From: Halorubrum halodurans
GTDB lineage: Archaea; Halobacteriota; Halobacteria; Halobacteriales; Haloferacaceae
NCBI RefSeq assembly: GCF_002252985.1
Contig: NZ_NHPJ01000107.1
Coordinates: 1-37,051, forward strand
Direction: 5' to 3'
Length of the DNA stretch: 37,051 nt
Shown: positions 30,786 to 37,051 of the stretch, piece by piece
How the letters are laid out: every line of letters starts with the position of its first letter
Numbering within the stretch: the stretch's first letter is position 1
Notes under the pieces: generated by a model
The model's database searches: none
Told to the model about the DNA's origin: nothing
What the model saw: the letters and a program-made list of their open reading frames with translations, nothing else
Made by a program: the position numbers and the translations under genes

Positions 30786-32213
30786 ATGACCGATCCGTTC
30801 GTCGTCGTCGGTGCCGACGCGGCCGGGCTGAGCGCCGCCAGCAAGTTCCGCCGCGAGGCCCCCGACCGGGACGTCGTCGTCCTCGAGAAGGGTCGCTGGA
30901 TCTCCTTCGCGTACTGCGGGATGCCGTACTTCATCGAGGGACGGATCGAGCGCATCTCGAACCTGCTCTCGCTGTCGCCGAGCGAGGTGGACGAGCGCGG
31001 GATCGACCTCCGACGCGGCCACGAGGTCGTCGGCGTCGATCCCGACGACGGAAGGGTCGCGGTCGAGACCGCCGACGGCGACCGGGTCGAGCAGGCGTAC
31101 GGGAACCTGCTCGTCGCGACCGGCGGCCGCGCGGTCACCGGCCCCTTCGACGTACAGGGGGTAGACGGCGCGTTCACGCTCCACGACATGGGCGCCGCGG
31201 CGGCGATCGACGCGTACGTCGCCGATCCCGACGAGTACGACCCCGGCCGCGCCGACGCCCCGGCCGTCGACCGCGAGCGCGTCGACCGCAACGCGGCCCT
31301 GCCCGCCCCCGAGACCGCCGCGATCGTCGGCGGCGGCTACGTCGGCGTCGAGATGGCGGAGGCGCTCGCCGGCCGCGGGCTCGACGTCCACCTCTTTCAG
31401 CGCTCCGCACACCTCCTCCCGCCGTTCGGCGAGGCGGTCGGCGAGCGCGTCGAGGCGGAACTCGAGGGACGGAGCGTAACCGTCCACACGGGAAGTCCCG
31501 TCGAGGAACTCGTCGGCGACGGTCGGATCGAGGCGGTCGCGTTCGACGACGAGTCGATCGCCGTCGACCTCGCGGTCGTCGGCGTCGGGATCGAGCCGAA
31601 CGCGGAGCTGCTCTCCGGAACCGGCGTCGAACTCGGCGAGGGGGGCGCGATCCGGACCGACGAGTACGGGCGGACGAGCCTCCCGGACGTGTACGCCGCC
31701 GGCGACTGTGCGACGGCGACCCACGCGGTCACCGGCGAGGAGGCGTGGATGCCCCTCGGGCTCACGGCGAACCGGTCCGGCCGCGCGATCGGCGCGACGG
31801 TCGCCGGCGACCCGACCCCGGTCGGCGAGATCGCCGGGACGGCCGTCGTCAAGGCGTTCGACCAGGAGTGCGGCCGCGTCGGGCTCGTCGAGGAGAAGGC
31901 GGCCGTCGAGGCCGGCTTCGATCCCGTGCGCGAGACGGTCACCGCGGGGTCGCGCTCGGGGTACTACCCCGGCGCGGCCGAGACGGACGTGACGCTCGTC
32001 GCCGACCGCGACACGAGGCGGCTGATCGGCGGGAGCATCGTCGGTCCCGATCGGGCGGCCGTCCGGATAAACACCCTCGCGACCGCGATCGAGGCGGACC
32101 TCACCGTTCCCGAACTGGAACGGCTCGATCTCGCGTACGCGCCGCCGTTCAGCCCGGTGTGGGACCCGGTACTGGTCGCGGCGAAGGTGTTGAACGGGTC
32201 GCTCGAAGGATAA
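30786..32213 (+). CDS. FAD-dependent pyridine nucleotide-disulfide oxidoreductase (CoA-disulfide reductase-like)
   Basis: 475 residues. The N-terminal FAD fold (FVVVGADAAGLSAASKFRRE) is followed by the single redox Cys44 in SFAYCGMPYF, which marks CoA-disulfide reductase/NADH oxidase relatives. The NAD(P) fold is IVGGGYVGVEMAEALAGRGL, the second FAD motif is LPDVYAAGDCATATHAVTGE, and the dimerisation domain ends VWDPVLVAAKVLN. The ATG at 30786 has a T-rich TATA-like element about 28 nt upstream. Its role may be thiol redox balance, but substrate choice (CoA disulfide, persulfide or O2) is not decided here. Confidence 0.88.
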   Translation: MTDPFVVVGADAAGLSAASKFRREAPDRDVVVLEKGRWISFAYCGMPYFIEGRIERISNLLSLSPSEVDERGIDLRRGHEVVGVDPDDGRVAVETADGDRVEQAYGNLLVATGGRAVTGPFDVQGVDGAFTLHDMGAAAAIDAYVADPDEYDPGRADAPAVDRERVDRNAALPAPETAAIVGGGYVGVEMAEALAGRGLDVHLFQRSAHLLPPFGEAVGERVEAELEGRSVTVHTGSPVEELVGDGRIEAVAFDDESIAVDLAVVGVGIEPNAELLSGTGVELGEGGAIRTDEYGRTSLPDVYAAGDCATATHAVTGEEAWMPLGLTANRSGRAIGATVAGDPTPVGEIAGTAVVKAFDQECGRVGLVEEKAAVEAGFDPVRETVTAGSRSGYYPGAAETDVTLVADRDTRRLIGGSIVGPDRAAVRINTLATAIEADLTVPELERLDLAYAPPFSPVWDPVLVAAKVLNGSLEG

Positions 32214-32218
32214 GTGAC

Positions 32219-32728
32219 TCAGTCGTCCGCGTCGGTGCTCGAGGAGCGGGACTCGGATCCCGCGTCCGGACCCGTTCCGCCGATCGCCGCCAGCCCGCGG
32301 CCGACGAGGAAGCCGACGGTTCCGAGCGCGATCGCGCCGGCGACCGCGATCGCGAGGGGTTCCGCGAGTGCGAGGACCGTCGAGAGCGGACCGTCGGCCG
32401 CACCACCCGTCCCGGCACTGCCCGCGTCGACCGCGATCCCGCCGCCGGCGACGAGACGGATCCGGGGACCGAGGAGTTCGAGGAGCGCCGCCGCGACCGG
32501 TCCGTACGCGAGGAGGACGCTCGGGAGGAGGCCGCCGCCGACCCGCGTGAGGCCCGCGACGCCGAGGACGGTCACGGCCGTACAGACGGCCGCCACCGTG
32601 ACCGGGTCCGTCCCCGTCGACGGCGCGGCCCGCACGGCGACGAGCGAGAGCGCGAACCCGGTCGCGCTCCAGACGGCCGCACGCTCGAACCCCGCCTCTC
32701 CGAGGAGGACCCGCGCGAGCCGCGTCAT
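32219..32728 (-). CDS. Hypothetical membrane protein
   Basis: 169 residues with about four hydrophobic segments: VWSATGFALSLVAVRA (about 19-34), VTVAAVCTAVTVLGVAGL (about 43-60), LLPSVLLAYGPVAAALLELL (about 67-86) and ALAEPLAIAVAGAIALGTVG (about 119-138). A charged Ser/Asp tail follows. The start overlaps the coaD stop by 4 nt, so it is co-transcribed with coaD. It faces the flavoprotein gene tail to tail with a 5-nt gap. No family recognised. Confidence 0.72.
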   Translation of the reverse strand: MTRLARVLLGEAGFERAAVWSATGFALSLVAVRAAPSTGTDPVTVAAVCTAVTVLGVAGLTRVGGGLLPSVLLAYGPVAAALLELLGPRIRLVAGGGIAVDAGSAGTGGAADGPLSTVLALAEPLAIAVAGAIALGTVGFLVGRGLAAIGGTGPDAGSESRSSSTDADD

Positions 32729-33219
32729 TCGGGTCGCGTCGCGCCCCGGCCCTCCCGGTCGGGCGTGAGGTTTCCGTGTTCGTCTATCTCGCCGGCGACG
32801 ATGCGGGTCGAGGAGATCCGGTCGCCGTCGGCGGCGGGAACGTGGTCGACGACGACGATCTCGAGGGGGTCGTGGCCGCGGGACTCGCGGATCTCGTTGA
32901 TCCGTTTTCCTCCCGCCTTCGTCTCCGGCGAGACGATCAGCGCGTCGAACCGCGGCTCGACGGCGATCCCCGTCGGTTCCTCCAGTTTCCTGACCGTGAA
33001 CTCCCGGTCGTGCGCCGCGGCGAGGGGTTCGAGTTCGGCCTCCAGGTCGCGTTTCCGGCCCTCGTAGGGGCGGACGTACCGCTCGACGTGTCGGGTCTTC
33101 GGGGCGAGCTCGTCGGAGGTCAAGCCGACGGTCACGTCACCCAGCTCGAACGCCCGTTCGAACAGCTTCCGGTGGCCGTCGTGGACGGGGTCGAACGTGC
33201 CGCCGAGCGCGACGTTCAT
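32725..33219 (-). CDS. coaD: Archaeal phosphopantetheine adenylyltransferase
   Basis: 164 residues of the nucleotidyltransferase superfamily; it transfers AMP to 4'-phosphopantetheine in CoA synthesis. The HxGH signature is in VALGGTFDPVHDGHRKLFER (3-22). The C-terminal ISSTRIVAGEID carries the second nucleotide motif (ISSTRI). IVSPETKAGGKRINEIR is typical of the archaeal branch. A TATA-like GATTTAAGTCC lies about 25 nt before the ATG. It is co-transcribed with the overlapping membrane-protein gene. Confidence 0.92.
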   Translation of the reverse strand: MNVALGGTFDPVHDGHRKLFERAFELGDVTVGLTSDELAPKTRHVERYVRPYEGRKRDLEAELEPLAAAHDREFTVRKLEEPTGIAVEPRFDALIVSPETKAGGKRINEIRESRGHDPLEIVVVDHVPAADGDRISSTRIVAGEIDEHGNLTPDREGRGATRPE

Positions 33220-33303
33220 GTCCGTGCGTTGCGCGGCCGGGACTTAAATCATCCCGAACCGGCCGCGGGATCGGCCGGTCTCGGTAGGTCTCGGTCGGTT
33301 CGA

Positions 33304-33906
33304 CTATTCGTCGGCGCCGTCGTCCGCGTCCGTCCCCTCGTCGCCGTTCGCGTCGGCGTCCGCGTCCGCACCCTCGGCGTCCGCGTCCGCTCCGGCGACG
33401 GAGATCTTGACCGGCTCGTCGTCGCCCTCGGCGGACTCGCCGCCGAGCCGCCGGTCGAGGTTGAAGACGGCGTTGAGCTCGGCCTGAACGTCGCCGACGA
33501 CGCCGCGGACCAGCTCGCTCGGCGCGATCGCCTCGTACTCGTAGGGGTTGTTGCCCGCGCCGTCGGCCTCGCGTTTCCCCCGCGAGACCGTCCCCTCCTC
33601 GTGGAGTTCCGCGAGCGCCTCCCGGACGGTGCTCGGGTAGAGCCCGGTCCCGTCGGCGACCTCGTCGCTGGTGCTCTCGGGGTTCTCGCGGAGGTAGACG
33701 TAGATCCGCGCCCGCGTCTCGGTGTCGAGCAGCCACGCCAACAGGTCCACGACGTTGTCGTCGAACCCCTTGACCGCCTTGTCGGCTCCCTCGCCGAGCC
33801 GCTCGCGCGTCTTCCGGAGTTCCTCTTTGGTCCGCTCCGCCGGCGATCCGTCCTCTCCGTCGCCGACGATGTCGTCTCCGCGTTCGGCGTCGTCGTCCCT
33901 TGTCAT
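33304..33906 (-). CDS. Winged helix-turn-helix transcriptional regulator
   Basis: 200 residues. A charged N-terminus (about 1-48) precedes a winged-helix domain: VVDLLAWLLDTETRARIYVY, LRENPESTSDEVADGTGLYP, STVREALAELHEEGTVSRGK. The wing is followed by EAIAPSELVRGVVGDVQAEL, a probable dimer helix. The C-terminal ~40 residues are an Asp/Ala low-complexity tail. It resembles haloarchaeal ArsR/TrmB-like regulators with a long acidic tail. Target and signal are unknown. Confidence 0.85.
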   Translation of the reverse strand: MTRDDDAERGDDIVGDGEDGSPAERTKEELRKTRERLGEGADKAVKGFDDNVVDLLAWLLDTETRARIYVYLRENPESTSDEVADGTGLYPSTVREALAELHEEGTVSRGKREADGAGNNPYEYEAIAPSELVRGVVGDVQAELNAVFNLDRRLGGESAEGDDEPVKISVAGADADAEGADADADANGDEGTDADDGADE

Positions 33907-33999
33907 GCCCGAAACCTCGCTCCGCGCGCTGAAAAGGGTTTCTCGTCGCTTTCGTTCCGACGGAACTCGACCGGAACGACCCCCGCGCGCCCCGCGGGT

Positions 34000-35112
34000 T
34001 CAACTCCCGTCCAACACGAGGTCCGCACGGAGCGCGTCGAGGCCGTCCTCCTCGCGGATCCGACGCTGCCGCTCGGTCCCGCTCTCGGCGTCGTACACGT
34101 CCCGGATCCCGTCGACGCCGAGCCGGTCGCACTCCCGATCGACGACCTCGCCCAGCGCGACCGTTCCCTCGCCGTCGCGCGTGACGAACGACGCGTCGTG
34201 GCCGTGGCGGATCGCGCGCCACTTGTTCTCGTCCAGGAGTTCGCGCCGGAGGGCCGGATCGGGTTCGGAGCCGGTCTCGGGTCCGGAGCCGGCCGCGCCG
34301 TCGTCGTACCGCTCCGCGAGGTCGACGACGAGCGCGTGGACGTACTCGACGAACGCGAGCGTCCGCTCCGGGTCGCGCTGGGCGTCCGGCGCACGAACCT
34401 CGACGGTGCCGTGGCCGGTGTGGGGGCGCACGTCGAACCAGAGCTCCCCGCGGTCCTCGATCGACCCCTGTTCGACCATGCGGCGCTCGAATCGGTCGAA
34501 CGACTCGAAGTCCGCGAACGCCGAGGGGATCCCCGTGTTCGGGAGGTTCTCGAATATCTTCGCGCGCGCCGACGCCAGCCCGGTGTCGTGGCCGTTCCAG
34601 AACGGGGAGTTCGCCGACAGCGCGAGCAACACCGGACAGTACCAGCGGAGGCGGTTCGCGATCCACACCGCCTTGTCCGCGTCGTCGACGCCGACGTGGA
34701 CGTGGAGCCCCGCCGTCGTGTTCCGGTGTTGAGGGTACTGGATCCGGTCGAGCTGTGAGCGGTACCGCGGCTTCTCGGCGTGGTCCAGCTCCCGCCACCG
34801 CGCGGCCGGATGTAATCCGGCGGCCGCGATGCGGTAGCCGTCGGCGGCGGCGTGGTCGACGAGCGCCTCCCGGACCTCCCGGAGCGCGTCGCCGGCCCGG
34901 TCCGGGTCCTCGATGAGCGGCGTCTGCGCCTCGATCGTACACTTGAACAGCTCGTGGTCGAACCCCTCGGGGACGGCCGCGGGCGGGTCGCGGCCGTACA
35001 CGAGGTCGTCGGTCCCGGAGGTCGGTCGACCGTCGGCGTCCACGATGAAGAACTCCTCCTCGATGCCGAGCGTTCCCGTCCGGGTGAACGCGTCCCGCGA
35101 ACCGAGTTCCAT
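34000..35112 (-). CDS. gshA: Glutamate-cysteine ligase
   Basis: 370 residues of the GCS2 type that makes gamma-glutamylcysteine, the main low-molecular thiol of haloarchaea. Seen are [20 protein letters not shown] (14-33), [18 protein letters not shown] (ATP/metal Glu), [40 protein letters not shown] and [21 protein letters not shown] strong TATA box (TTATTATAA, about 35135-35143) lies about 25 nt before the ATG, so it is leaderless. Length and motif set are normal. Confidence 0.9.
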   Translation of the reverse strand: MELGSRDAFTRTGTLGIEEEFFIVDADGRPTSGTDDLVYGRDPPAAVPEGFDHELFKCTIEAQTPLIEDPDRAGDALREVREALVDHAAADGYRIAAAGLHPAARWRELDHAEKPRYRSQLDRIQYPQHRNTTAGLHVHVGVDDADKAVWIANRLRWYCPVLLALSANSPFWNGHDTGLASARAKIFENLPNTGIPSAFADFESFDRFERRMVEQGSIEDRGELWFDVRPHTGHGTVEVRAPDAQRDPERTLAFVEYVHALVVDLAERYDDGAAGSGPETGSEPDPALRRELLDENKWRAIRHGHDASFVTRDGEGTVALGEVVDRECDRLGVDGIRDVYDAESGTERQRRIREEDGLDALRADLVLDGS

Positions 35113-35268
35113 TACGAGCCGATTAGCCCGTGCGTTATTATAAGGATTGGATGGGGGAAATCGCTTCGTGGCGGTTCCGTGACGTTCCGAGGCGCCTCGA
35201 GCGGCCGAGCCCGGCGGCGGGTCGGAACGACGAGCCGAGCGGGGGGTCGGCGTGGTCGGTTCCCCGAC

Positions 35269-35823
35269 TCAGCCGAGGAGGTAGCGGGCGGCCGGGAACC
35301 GCTCGATCAGGGGCGTCCCGCCGACCTCGATCCGCTCGATGTAGGCGTCGAGGCCGAGGATCCGGCCCGCGCCGAAGGCGGCGACCGTGAGGAACACGGC
35401 CGCGTAAATCAGCGTCGAGTCGAACAGCGCGAGGAACTCGCCCGCCCAGCCGCCGAGGTAGAACATCGCCATCTGGACGGCCCCGCCGAGGGCGGCCAGC
35501 CGGACGAACGCGCCGGCGATCAGCGCCACGCCGATGAGCACCTGCGTGACCGGGACCACGACGTTGACGACCTCCATGAGCGCCGGCATCGACGCCATCG
35601 CGCCGTAGAGGCCGCTGACCGGGCTCGCGGGGTCGACGTTCGCGAGGTAGCCGCTCGCGTCGAACGGCCACTCGAGCACCTTCCCGATGCCCGCGAACAG
35701 GATCATCCCGCCGATGAACGCCCGAAGGACGACGATGAACAGCGCCGACAGCGAGTGCGCCCTCCCCAGCAGCGTGATTCCGCCGAACTCCCCGCCGAAC
35801 TCGTTGGTTGTGTTGGTGGACAT
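35269..35823 (-). CDS. DoxX-family membrane protein
   Basis: 184 residues with four hydrophobic segments. Typical DoxX stretches are LFIVVLRAFIGGMILFAGIG (TM1), LMEVVNVVVPVTQVLIGVAL (TM2), and AALGGAVQMAMFYLGGWAGE (TM3), followed by IYAAVFLTVAAFGAGRILGL (TM4). DoxX proteins take part in thiol/sulfur redox or membrane quinone chemistry. An upstream TATA-like CTTATGTGC lies near 35858-35866 and a second TTATAA at 35929-35934, with a perfect inverted repeat between them at 35896-35912. The ATG at 35823 is preferred to a GTG 15 nt earlier. Confidence 0.88.
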   Translation of the reverse strand: MSTNTTNEFGGEFGGITLLGRAHSLSALFIVVLRAFIGGMILFAGIGKVLEWPFDASGYLANVDPASPVSGLYGAMASMPALMEVVNVVVPVTQVLIGVALIAGAFVRLAALGGAVQMAMFYLGGWAGEFLALFDSTLIYAAVFLTVAAFGAGRILGLDAYIERIEVGGTPLIERFPAARYLLG

Positions 35824-35895
35824 GGTGTCTCTCTCCACTTACGGATACGCCTGGCGAGCACATAAGGGGAGAAGCGCGTTCCACGCGGCGGGGAA

Positions 35896-35912
35896 GGGGA
35901 TCGCCGATCCCC
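35896..35912. promoter_or_regulatory. Perfect inverted repeat in the DoxX-gene upstream region
   Basis: GGGGATCG and CGATCCCC form a perfect 8-bp inverted repeat with a 1-nt centre, lying between two TATA-like boxes. A dimeric regulator such as an ArsR- or MarR-type protein could bind it. Only the symmetry is seen. Confidence 0.35.
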
Positions 35913-35971
35913 CCGTTCGGCGGGGTCTTTATAACCGGCCGGGTCGCGGCCGACTCCCGGCTCCGACCGGG

Positions 35972-36655
35972 CTACCACTCCTCGCCGCTCGCCAGATCGA
36001 CCGCTGCGTCCGGTTTCGCGGAGGGGCAGACGTCGGCGAGCACGCACTCCCCGCAGTCCGGGTTTCGGGCGGTACAGACGGCGCGGCCGTGGTCGATCAT
36101 GAGGTGTGTGAACTGCTGCCAGTCGTCTTCCGGAACGATCCCGAGGAGGTCCTCCTCGATCGCCTCGGGCCGCTCCGCCTCGGTTATCCCGAGCCGCCTC
36201 GTGAGCCGCTGGACGTGCGTGTCGACGACGATCCCCTCGACGACGTCGTGGCCGTGCTGGAGGACGACGTTCGCGGTCTTCCGCCCCACGCCGGCGAGGT
36301 CCGTGAGATCGGACATGGTGTCGGGGACCTCGCCGTCGTGTTTCTCCGCGATGTCCGCACACGCCGAGCGGATGTACGTCGCCTTGTTGTTGTAGTAGGT
36401 GATGGAGTTTATCGCCTCGGCCAGCTCCTCCTGGGGCGCGTTCGCGTACTCCTCGGGCGTCCCGTAGGTCTCGAACAGCTCCGCACAGACCGCGTTGACG
36501 CGCTCGTCGGTACACTGCGCCGAGAGTATCACGGCGATCAGCAGCTCCAGCCGGTTCGAGTAGTTGAGCGAGATCGTCGAGTCGGGGTACTCCTCGTAGA
36601 GCCTCTCGAGAACCTCCTCGACCTGCGCCTCGCGCGTTTCGAGCGGCGTTCCCAT
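35972..36655 (-). CDS. nth: Endonuclease III (base-excision DNA glycosylase/AP lyase)
   Basis: 227 residues. The helix-hairpin-helix is LTDLAGVGRKTANVVLQHGH and the catalytic Asp follows in VEGIVVDTHVQRLTRRLG. The lyase Lys-bearing stretch lies in LSAQCTDERVNAVCAELFET and in NNKATYIRSACADI. The C-terminal [4Fe-4S] cluster is C-x6-C-x2-C-x5-C (CTARNPDCGECVLADVC). A TATA-like GCTTTATGCC lies about 27 nt before the ATG at 36655. Confidence 0.94.
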   Translation of the reverse strand: MGTPLETREAQVEEVLERLYEEYPDSTISLNYSNRLELLIAVILSAQCTDERVNAVCAELFETYGTPEEYANAPQEELAEAINSITYYNNKATYIRSACADIAEKHDGEVPDTMSDLTDLAGVGRKTANVVLQHGHDVVEGIVVDTHVQRLTRRLGITEAERPEAIEEDLLGIVPEDDWQQFTHLMIDHGRAVCTARNPDCGECVLADVCPSAKPDAAVDLASGEEW

Positions 36656-36759
36656 ACGCGGCACAGTCGCCGGCCGGCATAAAGCGATCCGGAACCGGCG
36701 GTACCCCGAGACCCGCGCCGGAGCGACAGCTTGAGGTTCGCTCCGGACGTCGAACCGAC

Positions 36760-37051
36760 GTGTCACGCCCCGGCGATCGGTCCCGTGAACGGCCGGCGTA
36801 CCTCCGGCGACCCGACGAGTTCTACAGCCTCTGGATCGCCGCCACGTCGACGTACGGCGTCGGCGACGTCGTCTCGACGATCGCCTTTCTCACGTACGTC
36901 CCCGCCATCGAGGAGGCGAACCCGGTCGTCGCCCTCGCGCTCGACTCGTTCGGGCTCGCCGGGCTCGTCGCGCTCAAGATCGTGGTGTACCTCCTCATGC
37001 TGTGGATAAGCGTCGTCGGCGCCCGCGACGGCGACGCTTATCCACAGCATG
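36760..37051 (+). CDS. Haloarchaeal membrane protein, N-terminal part (partial)
   Basis: The GTG-start frame encodes MSRPGDRSRERPAYLRRPDE, then YSLWIAATSTYGVGDVVSTI with a hydrophobic segment, the loop YVPAIEEANPVVALALDSFG and a second helix ALKIVVYLLMLWISVVGARD (the GTG is translated as Met). It has no stop before the window end. The last 56 nt form an inverted repeat, so the final ~14 codons may not be genuine. No function is known for this type of protein. Start choice is uncertain because no clear TATA box was seen. Confidence 0.6.
   Translation, partial: MSRPGDRSRERPAYLRRPDEFYSLWIAATSTYGVGDVVSTIAFLTYVPAIEEANPVVALALDSFGLAGLVALKIVVYLLMLWISVVGARDGDAYPQH
36996..37051. repeat. Perfect 20-bp inverted repeat at the window end
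   Basis: Positions 36996-37015 and 37032-37051 are perfect reverse complements (CATGCTGTGGATAAGCGTCG and CGACGCTTATCCACAGCATG) around a 16-nt loop. The left arm lies inside an apparently normal membrane-protein frame. The right arm ends exactly at the last base of the window, which is typical of a fold-back or chimeric contig end, but a true hairpin cannot be excluded. Confidence 0.85.

Noticed and set aside
29211..31724. An open frame of over 800 codons on the minus strand
   Set aside because: It is the antisense shadow of the DHH and flavoprotein genes; the product is a low-complexity Arg/Asp/Val-rich sequence, a common artefact at high GC.
33310..33420. Tandem GCGTCC repeats that could be a microsatellite
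   Set aside because: They encode the Asp/Ala tail of the winged-helix regulator and reflect low-complexity coding sequence.
1..37051. CRISPR arrays or cas genes
   Set aside because: No regularly spaced repeats of about 30 nt and no Cas-like proteins are present.
1..37051. rRNA genes or additional tRNA genes
   Set aside because: Only one cloverleaf (28962-29034) was found; no rRNA-like sequence is visible.

Overview
The window comes from a haloarchaeon, most like Halorubrum or a close relative. The backbone is very GC-rich, the proteins are acidic, and transcripts look leaderless, with TTAAG or TTATAA-type TATA boxes about 25-30 nt before the start codon. Gene content is archaeal: PCNA, archaeal phosphopantothenate synthetase, archaeal CoaD, DUF63, and a tRNA without encoded CCA. 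All calls rest on reading the sequence; no database search was run.

Left backbone (1-15394). After the tail of a probable YhbY-like RNA-binding protein and an MscS channel comes a potassium-transport block: a TrkA-type regulator, two TrkH-type membrane subunits, two UspA-type proteins, and a convergent K+ channel with two RCK units. Next are a small conserved protein, archaeal phosphopantothenate synthetase (CoA synthesis), a Tat-exported protein, an Lrp/AsnC regulator, a DUF63 membrane protein, a divergent aldo/keto reductase and C45-family hydrolase pair, and RidA.

Accessory island (about 15395-28961), between RidA and a tRNA-Lys(CTT) gene. It is a mosaic. (a) A tandem GIY-YIG protein. (b) A lower-GC cargo: sodium/solute symporter, its 49-residue accessory protein, an acetoacetate-decarboxylase-family enzyme and a divergent IclR regulator. 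It lies between two copies of a ~155-bp direct repeat that share an identical 40-nt core. (c) A decayed integrase with a 102-bp MITE-like insertion at its end. (d) A VapC remnant and a TumE-type toxin/HTH antitoxin pair. (e) An intact tyrosine recombinase. (f) A tightly packed, minus-strand gene train running from the tRNA: small zinc proteins, a SWIM-like protein, an AbrB-like protein, a second PCNA-like clamp, an HNH nuclease, micro-ORFs, small membrane proteins and a DNA methyltransferase. A 270-bp non-coding segment within the train holds repeated TCGTACGA palindromes and an ORB-like sequence, so it may be a replication origin or control region. Parts (e) and (f) look like an integrative element that targets the tRNA-Lys gene.

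Right backbone (28962-37051). tRNA-Lys, a TrkA-N/DHH protein with altered DHH motifs, a CoA-disulfide-reductase-like flavoprotein, a small membrane protein, CoaD, a winged-helix regulator, glutamate-cysteine ligase, a DoxX-family protein, endonuclease III, and the start of a membrane protein. That last gene runs into a perfect 20-bp inverted repeat at the very end of the window, which may be an assembly artefact.
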